A stretch of 64,000 nt of DNA, from contig NZ_PCNZ01000002.1 in the NCBI RefSeq assembly GCF_002975175.1, positions 416,230 through 480,229 of the forward strand, given 5' to 3'. Source of the DNA: Bacillus sp. MYb209 (GTDB lineage: Bacteria; Bacillota; Bacilli; Bacillales; Bacillaceae_G). Positions within the stretch are counted from its first letter, which is position 1; every line of letters starts with the position of its first letter. Positions 27,886-37,131 of this stretch are shown here, one piece after another. The notes under the pieces were generated by a model. That model saw only the letters and a list, made by a program, of their open reading frames with translations. It had not been told where the DNA came from and did not search any database. The translations under genes and the position numbers were made by a program.

Positions 27886-29597
27886 TGACTCTTAACATCC
27901 AAGGGATCGCTGCATCAAGTGGGATTGCTATTGCAAAGGCTTTCAGACTTGAGAATCCTGAATTTAACATTGAAAAGAAATCAATTACAAACGAAGCTGC
28001 TGAAATTGCACGCTTAGACGCTGCGCTTGAGAAAGCAAAATCTGAACTAGAAGCTATTAAGGACCACGCTTTTGCTGAGCTAGGTGCTGATAAAGCTGCT
28101 ATCTTTGAAGCACATTTATTAGTATTAAATGATCCAGAATTAGTAAATCCAGTAAAAGATAAAGTAAATAGCGAAAAAGTAAATGCTGAATTTGCAATGG
28201 ATGAAGTTGCATCAATGTTTATTTCTATGTTTGAAAACATGGATAACGAATATATGAAAGAACGTGCTGCGGATATTCGCGACGTAACAAAACGTGTTCT
28301 TGCACATTTACTAGGAATTAACTTCTCAAACCCTGGTACAATTTCTGAAGAAGTAATCATTATTGCTGAAGATTTAACACCATCTGATACAGCTCAGTTA
28401 AACCGTAAGTATGCAAAAGGTTTCACAACTGATATCGGTGGACGTACATCTCACTCTGCAATTATGGCTCGTTCTATGGAAATTCCAGCTGTTGTTGGTA
28501 CGAAAGTTGTTATGGAGAAAATCCAAAACGGCGATATCGTAATCATTGACGGTTTAGATGGAGAAGTAATTGTAAACCCATCTGAAGAAACTCTTCGTTC
28601 TTTTGAAGAAAAGAAAGCGAAATTTGAAGAGCAAAAAGCTGTATGGGCAAAATTAAAAGACCAAGCAACTGTAACAAGTGATGGACATCACGTTGAGCTT
28701 GTTGCTAATATCGGAACACCAAATGATGTACAAGGTATTATCGATAATGGCGGAGAAGGCGTTGGTTTATACCGTACAGAATTCTTATACATGGGCCGTG
28801 ACAATCTTCCAACAGAAGAAGAGCAGTTCGAAGCGTATAAAGCAGTTCTTGAAGGTGTAAAAGAAGATCAACCAGTCGTTGTTCGTACACTTGACATCGG
28901 TGGAGATAAAGAGCTTCCATACTTACATTTACCAAAAGAAATGAACCCATTCTTAGGATACCGTGCAATTCGCTTATGTCTTGATGAGCAAGATGTGTTC
29001 CGTACACAACTTCGTGCATTACTTCGTGCTAGCGTATACGGTAACTTAAAAATTATGTTCCCAATGATTGCAACTCTTGATGAGTTCCGTCAAGCGAAAG
29101 CAATCTTATTAGAAGAGAAAGAAAGACTTGTTCAAGCGGGTACAACTGTTTCTGATTCTATTGAAATTGGTATGATGGTTGAAATTCCAGCTTCAGCAGT
29201 ATTAGCAGATCAGTTCGCAAAAGAGGTTGATTTCTTCTCTATCGGAACAAATGACTTAATCCAATACACAATGGCTGCAGACCGTATGAACGAACGTGTA
29301 GCTTACTTATACCAACCATATAACCCATCTATTTTACGTCTTGTAAAAATGGTTATCGATGCTGCTCATAAAGAAGGCAAGTGGGCTGGTATGTGTGGTG
29401 AGATGGCGGGAGATTCACTTGCTATCCCATTATTATTAGGCTTAGGTTTAGATGAGTTCAGTATGAGTGCAACATCTATTCTTCCTGCAAGAACACAACT
29501 AAGTAAGTTGTCAAAAGCAGAAATGGAAACTTTAGCAGAAAAGGCATTAATGATGTCAACTGCTGAAGAAGTTGTTGAACTAGTTAAAAGCATATAA
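27885..29597 (+). CDS. ptsI: PTS enzyme I (phosphoenolpyruvate-protein phosphotransferase)
   Basis: A 570-residue enzyme that autophosphorylates with PEP and phosphorylates HPr. The N-terminal domain holds the active His in [20 protein letters not shown] (about residue 189). The C-terminal PEP-binding TIM barrel has the signatures [24 protein letters not shown] and [18 protein letters not shown]. It overlaps ptsH by one base, giving strict coupling, and ends before a terminator. Confidence 0.98.
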   Translation: MTLNIQGIAASSGIAIAKAFRLENPEFNIEKKSITNEAAEIARLDAALEKAKSELEAIKDHAFAELGADKAAIFEAHLLVLNDPELVNPVKDKVNSEKVNAEFAMDEVASMFISMFENMDNEYMKERAADIRDVTKRVLAHLLGINFSNPGTISEEVIIIAEDLTPSDTAQLNRKYAKGFTTDIGGRTSHSAIMARSMEIPAVVGTKVVMEKIQNGDIVIIDGLDGEVIVNPSEETLRSFEEKKAKFEEQKAVWAKLKDQATVTSDGHHVELVANIGTPNDVQGIIDNGGEGVGLYRTEFLYMGRDNLPTEEEQFEAYKAVLEGVKEDQPVVVRTLDIGGDKELPYLHLPKEMNPFLGYRAIRLCLDEQDVFRTQLRALLRASVYGNLKIMFPMIATLDEFRQAKAILLEEKERLVQAGTTVSDSIEIGMMVEIPASAVLADQFAKEVDFFSIGTNDLIQYTMAADRMNERVAYLYQPYNPSILRLVKMVIDAAHKEGKWAGMCGEMAGDSLAIPLLLGLGLDEFSMSATSILPARTQLSKLSKAEMETLAEKALMMSTAEEVVELVKSI

Positions 29598-29603
29598 TAA
29601 TAA

Positions 29604-29643
29604 AAAACCCTGAGTCGATTTGAAATCGGTCTCAGGTTTTTTC
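29604..29643 (+). terminator. Rho-independent terminator of ptsHI
   Basis: AAAAACCCTGAG pairs with CTCAGGTTTTTT (one bulged C), with an internal CGATTTGAAATCG hairpin in the loop. Confidence 0.85.
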
Positions 29644-29699
29644 TATGAGAAAAGTAAATCATTGTTCTACCTTTATTTTATAGAGGATTAAAAGAAGAG

Positions 29700-30011
29700 T
29701 TAGATAGCGATCGCAATGACATCAGTTGGGCAAACACGTAAAATACCTGTAAAAGTATCTCTATTTCCTTGATTATCTTTTCCACCTTGACCTTGACCTT
29801 GTTGCATTGCTAAAGCAACGCCGTTAGCAAATCCCTCAAATACAACATTGTGAAAAGTTCCATTTCCTCTAATCTTTAAGAAAGAAATTTCTGTTCCAAC
29901 TGAAATGTTTCTAAGGACGTTACATACAGCAGGTCGTTGCTCTCTAACTTCTTCTCTTTCACGATTATGACACTCTCTAAAATCATCTCGACATCCAAAA
30001 GTTCCAAACAT
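29700..30011 (-). CDS. Cys-containing small protein, probable spore-layer protein
   Basis: I do not recognise this family. The 103-residue product from the ATG at 30011 (MFGTFGCRDDFRECHNRERE) has a charged, Cys-containing N terminus (Cys7, Cys14, Cys30), then a beta-rich hydrophobic part (SVGTEISFLKIRGNGTF), a GQGQGGKDNQG linker and a C-terminal RVCPTDVIAIAI. Four cysteines and the beta-rich tail recall coat or exosporium structural proteins. A very strong AAGGGGGTGAT ribosome binding site and a sigma-K-like -10 lie just upstream. The frame is open to a GTG at 30032, but that codon is in the binding site. Confidence 0.72.
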   Translation of the reverse strand: MFGTFGCRDDFRECHNREREEVREQRPAVCNVLRNISVGTEISFLKIRGNGTFHNVVFEGFANGVALAMQQGQGQGGKDNQGNRDTFTGILRVCPTDVIAIAI

Positions 30012-30037
30012 AATCCTCATCACCCCCTTCACACTTA

Positions 30038-30064
30038 TAATCTATGTAAGTTCGGCAGTCGGTG
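30038..30064 (-). promoter_or_regulatory. Sigma-K-like promoter
   Basis: On the minus strand CATAGATTA (30038-30046) matches the sigma-K -10 pattern CATANNNTA. A CACC -35-like element ends 14 bases upstream, slightly closer than usual. It would start transcription about 20 bases before the gene at 29700-30011. Confidence 0.5.
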
Positions 30065-30207
30065 ACTGGACAGATAATGGAAATTTTTCTAGGGTATTTT
30101 CTCATTTTAAATGACTAGATGGGTATTTAGTATGGAATGATGTTTAAAATAGGGGAAATATCACAAAAAAATGTAAAGACCACCGAAATGAATGAAATAG
30201 GTAGCCT

Positions 30208-30426
30208 TTACACTTTTTTACTTTTATATAAAACGATGATATATACAGGAAGAGCTAAGAGTAGTGGTGCAATGGATCGTGCAGTATGTTTTTCTGCTTC
30301 TAATTGTAACGCTTCTTCTTTAGGGAATTGTAACACTGATATGTTTGCAGCATCGCCAATAAAATATAGCAGCAGTACAGTTACTATGTAACTTAAAAGT
30401 GCGATAAAGCTTCCGTATGAACTCAA
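30208..30426 (-). CDS. Small hypothetical membrane protein
   Basis: A 72-residue product from a TTG at 30426, eight bases from AGAGAGGG. Two hydrophobic helices (FIALLSYIVTVLLLYFIG near residues 7-24 and SIAPLLLALPVYIIVLY near 51-67) flank a charged loop (PKEEALQLEAEKHTARS) and the protein ends in KSKKV. I recognise no family. The membrane topology and a good ribosome binding site support it as real. It is monocistronic, without a clear terminator. Confidence 0.6.
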   Translation of the reverse strand: MSSYGSFIALLSYIVTVLLLYFIGDAANISVLQFPKEEALQLEAEKHTARSIAPLLLALPVYIIVLYKSKKV

Positions 30427-30624
30427 TGAAAATCCCTCTCTTGTTATCTATTTGTTATCATTGTATCACAATTGTAACAAAAATACACGGTTATATTTCG
30501 ATACTTTAACAAAATTCGACACAAAACGCCATATTTGTTTATAGGGATAGCATGAAAATTACGATTTCTCTATGTGTAGATGTCGAATAATACATTTTAA
30601 TATTACGGATGTGTGACAGAGTAT

Positions 30625-30662
30625 AAAAAAACGAAGGTAATGAAATTACCTTCGTTTTTTTA
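30625..30662 (-). terminator. Terminator of the nitroreductase gene
   Basis: AACGAAGGTAAT / ATTACCTTCGTT flanked by A and T runs (30625-30641, 30645-30661), loop GAA. It is symmetrical, so it could work on either strand. Confidence 0.9.
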
Positions 30663-31280
30663 TTATTTCGCCCATTCGCTCACTTGTTCTACGCTCATGC
30701 GCGGTGCAGGGTGACCTTTTAAAGTTGATTCACCAATTGTAATAAGCATAATTGGCACGTAACGAGATGAAACATTAAATTCTTCCATTAGTGCTTGTGG
30801 GTTGAAACCACCAATTGCGCAAGTATCCCAGCCAGTTGCTTTAGCAGCAAGCATAAGTTGCATTGCTGCTAAAGCAGCATTTGAAAAGGCAGCATCTCGT
30901 GGGTATTGCTCACGAGTATATGCAGATTCAATGTTTTTAGCTAAGCGCTCTTTTGCTTCTTCTTTCATAAATCCTTGTTCTACAATTGGACCGTAAACAG
31001 GTTCAACATTTTTATATGCTTCTAAATCACCTAAAATAGCGACTACGGCAGAAGCATCAAGAATTTGTTGTTGGTTATAAGCAATTGGGTGTAATCGTTT
31101 TTGTACGTCTTCGCCTTGGAAAACAAAGAATTTCCAATGTTGCAAGTTCCAAGCAGAAGGTGCTTGAGCAGCTGCTTTTAAAATTTCGTGTAATTCTGCA
31201 CTGGAAATTTCTTTTTCAGGGTTGAATGCACGTGTAGATGTGCGTTCATATAAAACGTTAAAAAAGTCACTGTTTGTCAT
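30663..31280 (-). CDS. NAD(P)H-dependent nitroreductase family protein
   Basis: A 205-residue flavoprotein of the nitroreductase superfamily. FMN contacts are visible at the N terminus (YERTSTRAFNP), in AAAQAPSAWNLQHWKFFVF and in the C-terminal GGFNPQALMEEFN/GESTLKGHPAPR region. It resembles quinone- or nitro-reducing YodC/MhqN-type enzymes. AAATTTGGAGGATATATA precedes the ATG. A promoter with an ACTTAC/GTAAGT palindrome over the start region suggests inducible repression, possibly by a MarR/DUF24 thiol-sensing regulator; no regulator gene is adjacent. Confidence 0.88.
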   Translation of the reverse strand: MTNSDFFNVLYERTSTRAFNPEKEISSAELHEILKAAAQAPSAWNLQHWKFFVFQGEDVQKRLHPIAYNQQQILDASAVVAILGDLEAYKNVEPVYGPIVEQGFMKEEAKERLAKNIESAYTREQYPRDAAFSNAALAAMQLMLAAKATGWDTCAIGGFNPQALMEEFNVSSRYVPIMLITIGESTLKGHPAPRMSVEQVSEWAK

Positions 31281-31335
31281 TATATATCCTCCAAATTACA
31301 TATCAGCTTAATTTAAAATACATGTAATATATTCT

Positions 31336-31393
31336 ACTTACATTTTGTAAGTTATTGAATTTAAGAATATAATAACTTTATTTTAATTGTCAA
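31336..31393 (-). promoter_or_regulatory. Promoter and palindromic operator of the nitroreductase gene
   Basis: On the minus strand TTGACA (31388-31393), 16 bases, TATATT (31366-31371). Downstream, at about the +8 position, is ACTTAC-N5-GTAAGT (31336-31352), a likely repressor site. The rest of 31394-31610 shows no gene or clear structure. Confidence 0.65.
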
Positions 31394-31610
31394 GTTTTAA
31401 GTAATAAGGAGGGCATTCATACAAACGATACAATTCATATAATCATACACTAAAAAAGGAATTTCTAGAGTAGATAAGCGAAGATAACATTCTCAATTAG
31501 CTTGTTAATATGTATCCCTCACTAATCGGATTTTTTTGAGTACAATCTTTTATAAAATGATTGTGAGGAATTCAGCAAAACAAGATATATGAAGTGAGTG
31601 AAGACTAGTG

Positions 31611-32903
31611 ATGAACATACTACATTTTTTATTAGAGAATACTGTTTTCCAAAATGTATTACAAGATCTTCAGTTGAATGTCCTTTATATAGAAGATGGA
31701 TGTACACATCAACAAACGATAGAAAATGTCCATCCAAAATGTATGTTTATAGCAAATAGTTTTGAAGAAGGAGAAATATTGTTTCATAGAACTAGACCGC
31801 ATATTGTAATTATGTATGTAACAGATGTTACTCAAATAAAATATATAAAGAATATATATGATTCACGGAGTACATTCATTATCATTTGGGATCAACAGAT
31901 AAACAATGAGTTTGCAGATTTACTTATGTTAGGAATACGTAATATTGTTATAGCGCCAGTAACCCCACAAGTGGTACTAGAGGAAGTGAATAAGAGTTTA
32001 TATCAGCTTTCTTTAGTGCGGCAAGTAAGTTTACAACAAGAATTACTTCAAACGATGTTTGATTTTCAAAATGATTTATTATTTATAGTAGAAGATGATG
32101 AGATTGTTGATTGTAATACAAATTTCTTGGAATTTTTCGGGTATGAAAATTTATTTGAATATCGTGAACAGCATTTAGTATTTGCAGAACATCTTATTAG
32201 AGAGAATGGCTATTATTCGACGACTCACGATATAACATGGCTGGATGATACTTTATCAAATGGAAGAAGAATTAAGATGTACAATTATGAAGGAGAAGCG
32301 TATACCTTTTTATTACGTGCGACACCATTACCAGAAGACTTATCACGATTTATAGTAAAGTGCACAGAGATTACAGAATTAGATGAAATCTATCAAGAGC
32401 AAGAAAGACTGGCTATGATAGACTCATTGACAGAAATATATAATCGCTTGAAATTCCAACAAATATTGGAGACAGAGTGGGAGAATGTATTGCGTAATGA
32501 TGAAAAAGTTGCACTTATTTTGTTTGATATAGATAATTTTAAATCAGTAAATGACACATATGGTCATGATTTTGGCGATTTAGCATTAATACAACTTGCA
32601 GATCTTATGAAATCTAAAGTTGAAGATCAACATGTATTTGCAAGATGGGGAGGAGAGGAATTTATAATATTAGTGACAAATACGGTAGAAAAAGAAGCGT
32701 TTCAAGTTGCGGAATCATTGCGATTTTTCATTGAAACAAAGCATTTCTCTGGAATTTCGAAATTAACAGCAAGTTTTGGAGTTGCGTTATATGAGCAAGG
32801 AATTACAAGAGAAGAGTTAATGCAAAGAGCGGATATTGCATTATATGAAGCGAAAAAAAATGGGAAAAATCAAGTATGTATATATAGAAAAGAAAAAATG
32901 TGA
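31611..32903 (+). CDS. Diguanylate cyclase with receiver-like and PAS-like domains
   Basis: A 430-residue protein (a GTG at 31608 is an alternative start). The N terminus (about 1-125) resembles a response-regulator fold (HIVIMYVTDVTQIKYIKNIY) but lacks a clear phospho-Asp pocket. A PAS-like segment follows (about 140-255, DFQNDLLFIVEDDEIVDCNT). A GGDEF domain occupies about 265-430 with DSLTEIYNRLKFQ, LFDIDNFKSVNDTYGHDFGD and the active loop ARWGGEEF. It should make cyclic di-GMP. No RxxD inhibitory site is visible before GGEEF. There are no transmembrane segments. A terminator follows. Confidence 0.9.
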   Translation: MNILHFLLENTVFQNVLQDLQLNVLYIEDGCTHQQTIENVHPKCMFIANSFEEGEILFHRTRPHIVIMYVTDVTQIKYIKNIYDSRSTFIIIWDQQINNEFADLLMLGIRNIVIAPVTPQVVLEEVNKSLYQLSLVRQVSLQQELLQTMFDFQNDLLFIVEDDEIVDCNTNFLEFFGYENLFEYREQHLVFAEHLIRENGYYSTTHDITWLDDTLSNGRRIKMYNYEGEAYTFLLRATPLPEDLSRFIVKCTEITELDEIYQEQERLAMIDSLTEIYNRLKFQQILETEWENVLRNDEKVALILFDIDNFKSVNDTYGHDFGDLALIQLADLMKSKVEDQHVFARWGGEEFIILVTNTVEKEAFQVAESLRFFIETKHFSGISKLTASFGVALYEQGITREELMQRADIALYEAKKNGKNQVCIYRKEKM

Positions 32904-32908
32904 TTTTT

Positions 32909-32935
32909 CGCAACAAAATGTTGCGATTTTTTTTT
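32909..32935 (+). terminator. Rho-independent terminator after the GGDEF gene
   Basis: CGCAAC / GTTGCG (32909-32914, 32920-32925), loop AAAAT, followed by ATTTTTTTTT. Confidence 0.85.
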
Positions 32936-32994
32936 ATTACCCGATAATAGAATGTGGGGGACCATTTTAAATGAAGTAATTACGGAGGAACAAC

Positions 32995-34131
32995 ATGATA
33001 AAAAAAATAATGACTATGGCTTCACTGTCTGCTGTTGTTTGCGGAGGAGTATACTATTTTCTCTATAGTCCCAATCTAAAGGAGCAAACAGTATTAACAA
33101 CAAAGGTAACGCCCGCTATTGAGTCAGAAGTACAGGATAATATAGAAGAAAAAGAAGAACAACAAATTGATTATGCTAGTATATCTCAAAAGTTAGATCA
33201 ATATTTAATAGGAAAGCAATTTAATGGGACAGTTTTGGTGACAGATAAAGAACATGTTATATTGAATAAAGGGTATGGATATGCTGACGTTCAAAATAAA
33301 ATAGAAAATACGCCTCAAACAAAATATCGTATCGGTTCTATTACGAAAACAGTTGTTGCTACATCTATTTTACAGTTACAAGAACAAGGGAAGTTAAATA
33401 TTCAAGACAATGTAAATAAATACATTCCTTCATTTCCAGCAGATAAAAATGTCACTTTATATCATCTATTAACGCATACATCAGGTTTACCGGAAAATGG
33501 AAAAGGGAAGGTTAATGTAGCTTCACGTATACATTTAATAAATTGGATTGGAAGTCAGAAATTAGAGTTTCCACCAGGATCAGGTTGGAAGTATACGGAT
33601 TATAATTATATGGTGCTTGCTTATATTATAGAAAATATAACGAAAAAGCCTTTAGGAGATTATATAAAAGAAAATATATTTACAAAAGCAGAGATGCATG
33701 AATCAGGTATGGGAAATATGGTGCCTGGAGACACGAATTTCACGAAGGGTTATGTGAAGAAAGATCAAGTACTTGTACCTGCACAAGAAGTAAAGATGGA
33801 CTGGTTATATGGTTGTGGTGAGATGTATACGACAGTTGGGGATATGAAAAAATTAGACGAAGCGATAATAAATGGCAAGCTTCTATCAGAACAAAGTATA
33901 CAAGTGATGTTTACACCTTCACAAGAAAGAAAATATGCATTTAGTTTTTACATATATCCAGATTATTTTCACAACCATGGTGTACTCTCTGGTTGGAATA
34001 CGTTTAATAATTTTAATAAAGATAAAGGAACATTTGTTATACTATTTTCAAATGTGAAAAATAGTTTGGATGATGATTTTAATAAAGAGTTTCGAAAGAT
34101 GGTAAATGATTTATTAGAACAAAGGGGATGA
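32995..34131 (+). CDS. Serine beta-lactamase-family (penicillin-binding-like) protein
   Basis: A 378-residue protein with an N-terminal membrane anchor or signal segment (IMTMASLSAVVCGGVYYFLY), a charged linker and a class C beta-lactamase-type domain. The catalytic SITK is at Ser115-Lys118 (YRIGSITKTVV), the second motif is KYTDYNYM at about 199-206 (YTD where YSN is usual), and LLTHTSGLPE is the usual family stretch. Such proteins are D-amino-acid peptidases or esterases, not necessarily drug-resistance enzymes. The next gene starts four bases after its stop, so the two may be co-transcribed. Confidence 0.88.
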   Translation: MIKKIMTMASLSAVVCGGVYYFLYSPNLKEQTVLTTKVTPAIESEVQDNIEEKEEQQIDYASISQKLDQYLIGKQFNGTVLVTDKEHVILNKGYGYADVQNKIENTPQTKYRIGSITKTVVATSILQLQEQGKLNIQDNVNKYIPSFPADKNVTLYHLLTHTSGLPENGKGKVNVASRIHLINWIGSQKLEFPPGSGWKYTDYNYMVLAYIIENITKKPLGDYIKENIFTKAEMHESGMGNMVPGDTNFTKGYVKKDQVLVPAQEVKMDWLYGCGEMYTTVGDMKKLDEAIINGKLLSEQSIQVMFTPSQERKYAFSFYIYPDYFHNHGVLSGWNTFNNFNKDKGTFVILFSNVKNSLDDDFNKEFRKMVNDLLEQRG

Positions 34132-34135
34132 GAAT

Positions 34136-35014
34136 ATGGAACGTAAAAATTTATCAATTGGTTTCATTGGTATTGGTGTGATGGGAAAAAGTATGGTTCA
34201 TCATTTAATGCAAAACGGTTATAAAGTATATGTATATAACAGAACGAAGGAAAAAGCGGATTCTTTAGTACAAGAGGGTGCAAGTTGGTGTAATACACCG
34301 AAGGCGTTAGTAAAGCAAGTTGATGTTGTTATGACGATGGTTGGATATCCTCATGATGTAGAAGAAGTGTACTTCGGGATAGATGGAATTTTAGAACATG
34401 GAAATGAAGGTACGATAGCAATTGACTTTACAACATCTACACCAACATTGGCAAAACGTATTAATGAAGTTGCGAAAAGAAAGAACATATATACACTAGA
34501 TGCACCTGTATCTGGGGGAGATGTTGGGGCTAAAGAAGCAAAACTAGCAATTATGGTAGGTGGAGAGAAAGAAATATATGATAGATGCTTGCCTCTATTT
34601 GAAAAACTAGGAACAAATATCCAGTTGCAAGGACCAGCTGGGAGTGGACAGCATACAAAAATGTGTAATCAAATTGCAATTGCTTCTAACATGGTAGGGG
34701 TATGTGAAGCGGTAGCATATGCGAAAAAGGCCGGACTTAATGCAGATAAAGTATTAGAGAGTATTTCAACTGGTGCAGCAGGTAGCTGGTCATTAAGTAA
34801 TTTAGCTCCTCGAATGTTAAAGGGAGATTTTGAACCTGGTTTTTATGTAAAGCATTTTATGAAGGATATGAAGATTGCTTTAGATGAGGCTGGAAAATTA
34901 CAATTACCAGTACCAGGTTTAAGTTTAGCGAAGAAATTGTATGAAGAGTTAATCGAAGATGGAGAAGAGAATAGCGGGACACAAGTATTATATAAAAAGT
35001 ATATAAGGGGGTAA
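34136..35014 (+). CDS. NAD(P)-dependent beta-hydroxyacid dehydrogenase
   Basis: A 292-residue member of the 3-hydroxyisobutyrate/6-phosphogluconate dehydrogenase family. The dinucleotide motif GFIGIGVMGKSMV is at residues 9-21, substrate-binding DAPVSGGDVGAKEAKLAIM at about 121-139, and the catalytic Lys lies in GSGQHTKMCNQ. The exact substrate is uncertain (3-hydroxyisobutyrate, tartronate semialdehyde or a succinic semialdehyde-type reaction). AAAGGGGATGAGAAT supplies the ribosome binding site. The genes on either side are within six bases. Confidence 0.92.
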   Translation: MERKNLSIGFIGIGVMGKSMVHHLMQNGYKVYVYNRTKEKADSLVQEGASWCNTPKALVKQVDVVMTMVGYPHDVEEVYFGIDGILEHGNEGTIAIDFTTSTPTLAKRINEVAKRKNIYTLDAPVSGGDVGAKEAKLAIMVGGEKEIYDRCLPLFEKLGTNIQLQGPAGSGQHTKMCNQIAIASNMVGVCEAVAYAKKAGLNADKVLESISTGAAGSWSLSNLAPRMLKGDFEPGFYVKHFMKDMKIALDEAGKLQLPVPGLSLAKKLYEELIEDGEENSGTQVLYKKYIRG

Positions 35015-35019
35015 ATGAG

Positions 35020-35352
35020 ATGGATCTTCAAAAGTTTGATGAGATGATTGATGCTGTACAGCGAGCAACTTGTGTACAGATTAATGATAAGCAAAAAGAG
35101 GCTTTTAAACAAAAATATGATTTTGAGCCAAAGTTCGAATATGGACGAGATGAGAAAGGACATTATGTTATCCGAACCTCGAAAAAGATGTTAGAGGAAA
35201 TGGATTTTTATTTGGCATTGAAATATGATCGGGATGGAATTGCCCTTTATATGCATGCTGAGATTGAAGGGACATGTCATGTATCCGTTAGCTATAGTGA
35301 AGATGCACTTCATTTGCAAGAATTGTTTCAATTTCTAGAAGAAAATAAATAA
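35020..35352 (+). CDS. Conserved hypothetical protein
   Basis: A 110-residue, soluble, acidic protein (MDLQKFDEMIDAVQRATCVQ) with predicted helices at the start and end and beta strands in the middle (HYVIRTSKKMLEEMDFYLAL, GIALYMHAEIEGTCHVSVSY). I do not recognise a family and see no catalytic motif. An AAGGGGGTAAATGAG binding site and a spacing of five bases from the dehydrogenase gene indicate one operon with it. Confidence 0.72.
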   Translation: MDLQKFDEMIDAVQRATCVQINDKQKEAFKQKYDFEPKFEYGRDEKGHYVIRTSKKMLEEMDFYLALKYDRDGIALYMHAEIEGTCHVSVSYSEDALHLQELFQFLEENK

Positions 35353-35380
35353 AAAGTCCTCATTTGAGGACTTTTTATTT
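35351..35380. terminator. Bidirectional terminator
   Basis: AAAAAGTCCTCA / TGAGGACTTTTT (35351-35362, 35365-35376) with A and T runs on the two sides, between convergent genes. Confidence 0.9.
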
Positions 35381-35408
35381 AGGCAGGCATAATATTTAAG
35401 TTGTATAA

Positions 35409-35684
35409 TTATAGGCTCGAAGCGCGACGGCATCGTTCAATTGGGAATGGAATAACTTGAGCAATGTGATTAGGGCCGAGCTGTTTTGCGCGAGCATGGC
35501 GTAATATATAAAATGCGTACAGAATAGCGATAGGAATAGCACCATATAAACCGAAAAATAAAGCGCTTACACAAGAAGCGACAAAACCTAAAACACCAAC
35601 TTCTAATTCTTCCATAATAGCTCCTAAAATAACAGGAATAGCTCCGCATGAAACTCCTAGTATAAGTGCGATAAGTAAACTCAT
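35409..35684 (-). CDS. Small hypothetical membrane protein
   Basis: A 91-residue protein with two to three hydrophobic helices (LLIALILGVSCGAIPVILGA near residues 3-22, VGVLGFVASCVSALFFGLYG near 29-48, and IPIAILYAFYILRH) and a basic C-terminal tail ending RCRRASSL. An AGAGGGGGATAATC binding site precedes the ATG at 35684. I recognise no family. Confidence 0.72.
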   Translation of the reverse strand: MSLLIALILGVSCGAIPVILGAIMEELEVGVLGFVASCVSALFFGLYGAIPIAILYAFYILRHARAKQLGPNHIAQVIPFPIERCRRASSL

Positions 35685-35883
35685 GATTATCCCCCTCTGT
35701 TTGCAATATTCTTTTCCTTCTTATTAGTTGTAGTATATCATACGCAAAACAGAATTTTCAGAAAAAATTCAAAAAAGTTCAATAAATGTTCAAAGAATAT
35801 TGGAAAATACACTTGATAAAGTGGAATTGTGATTGGAGAGGTTATTTATATACAAACGAAAGCAATAAATCATTTTAGTAGAT

Positions 35884-35922
35884 AAAAAACCAGGCTTACT
35901 TCATTTTAATGAAATAAGCCTG
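35884..35922 (-). terminator. Rho-independent terminator of the mtnWXBD operon
   Basis: On the minus strand CAGGCTTA / TAAGCCTG (35915-35922, 35891-35898) with an inner TTCATT/AATGAA extension, followed by GTTTTTT. Confidence 0.82.
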
Positions 35923-35965
35923 TTCCATAGGAGGATGTATATATGTAGAGTGAATAAAAGGTTGG

Positions 35966-35988
35966 AAAAGGGGGTCCAAGCCCTTTTA
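35966..35988. terminator. Short hairpin next to the mtnD stop
   Basis: AAAAGGG (35966-35972) pairs with CCCTTTT (35981-35987). It lies 15 bases past the mtnD stop; the tails are only moderately T-rich on either strand. Confidence 0.45.
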
Positions 35989-36002
35989 TTCAACTAACTA
36001 CC

Positions 36003-36515
36003 TTAATAAATTGGAACCCAGCCTTCTGTTGTAACAAAAATGCGAATAGCTACAACTTGGCGATCATCTTGCAAGGTAAAATAGTGTCTTGCATTTTCAG
36101 GTACAGATATAAGATCACCAGGCTCAAGTTCAACGTCAAAGAATCGACCATCTTTTCCTTCAATAGCGAAGATGCCATGACCGCTGACAATAAAGCGAAC
36201 TTCATCGTCAGTATGATGGTGTTCTTTTTGAAAATTAATTAATAATTCGTCAAGGTTAGGTGTGCTATTTGAAAGTGAAATCACATCATATGCTTTATAA
36301 CCACGACGATCTGAAACATCAGCAATTTCTTTTGAAAACAACGTTAATATTTCAGCTTTGTTTTCATCTGTTAAGGAGTAATTTTCTTTTAAATGAGTAG
36401 GAAGTTTAGAAATATTCCATTTCTCATATAAAACATCTTCTCCCTGCAAAAAGCTTGATACTTCTACTTCATTTTCAATACGAGTATTTTCCTCATGAAT
36501 ACGAATTTGCGCCAT
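36003..36515 (-). CDS. mtnD: Acireductone dioxygenase
   Basis: A 170-residue cupin that oxidises acireductone to 2-keto-4-methylthiobutyrate and formate in the methionine salvage pathway. Metal ligands are in [18 protein letters not shown] (His-His-Glu) and the second cupin motif has the His in [24 protein letters not shown] precedes the ATG. It overlaps the end of mtnB by 23 bases and is the last gene of mtnWXBD. Confidence 0.96.
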   Translation of the reverse strand: MAQIRIHEENTRIENEVEVSSFLQGEDVLYEKWNISKLPTHLKENYSLTDENKAEILTLFSKEIADVSDRRGYKAYDVISLSNSTPNLDELLINFQKEHHHTDDEVRFIVSGHGIFAIEGKDGRFFDVELEPGDLISVPENARHYFTLQDDRQVVAIRIFVTTEGWVPIY

Positions 36516-37131
36516 TAGAAACGCCTCCTTGAATTGATAATAATTTTATATGAAATTGGAATAAAAACTCATAAGCTTCTAATCTTTTTTTTGCATCAAA
36601 GCTATCACGGCCCCATACGGTAATGCCATGGTTTCGAATTAATACTGCTCCTGAATCTCCTTGTATATGCTTTCGAAATTTCTCTCCAAGCGTTGGGATA
36701 TGAGCATCATTTTCGATAATAGGAATGTTAATCGTTGCACCTTCTTCCCAAATATCAAGAGCTTTAATAATCTCTTGATTTTGAAGGGTGACTTTATCAC
36801 TATACAAATTTGTGATGACATTATTATCAGTTGTATGAACATGAAGTACGCACCCGGCATTCGTACTGTTATAAATATGTGTATGCAATATTGTTTCTGC
36901 TGAAGGGCGTAACTCAGTTTCTAAAACGGGAACTCCTTGATGATTTACTAATAGAAAATCATCTGGAGTGGTTTTTGTTTTATCTTTGCCACTTGCTGTA
37001 ATAAGAAAAGTAAGGGGATCATGACTGACTTTTATAGAAATATTTCCACTCGTTGCTGGAAACCAATTCCGAGTTGTTAATTCTTTTTTTATTTCACTTA
37101 AGTCATACCATTGACGAAAAAGTTGTTTCAT
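36493..37131 (-). CDS. mtnB: Methylthioribulose-1-phosphate dehydratase
   Basis: A 212-residue class II aldolase-family enzyme that dehydrates methylthioribulose-1-P. Zn ligands are visible as the HxH pair in [10 protein letters not shown] and the later His in [10 protein letters not shown]. The N terminus [20 protein letters not shown] and [10 protein letters not shown] fit MtnB. It overlaps mtnX (ATGA) and mtnD. Confidence 0.95.
   Translation of the reverse strand: MKQLFRQWYDLSEIKKELTTRNWFPATSGNISIKVSHDPLTFLITASGKDKTKTTPDDFLLVNHQGVPVLETELRPSAETILHTHIYNSTNAGCVLHVHTTDNNVITNLYSDKVTLQNQEIIKALDIWEEGATINIPIIENDAHIPTLGEKFRKHIQGDSGAVLIRNHGITVWGRDSFDAKKRLEAYEFLFQFHIKLLSIQGGVSNGANSYS

Larger units (their letters stand above)
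35685..36002. other. Intergenic region between the membrane protein gene and mtnD
   Basis: A 318-base gap without a gene. It holds two hairpins described separately (35884-35922 and 35966-35988) and AT-rich sequence upstream of the 35684 start, with no clear consensus promoter. Confidence 0.5.

Noticed and set aside
27857-28360. 167-residue minus-strand frame antisense to ptsI
   Set aside because: Ser/Ala/Phe-rich shadow of ptsI; no ribosome binding site or motif.
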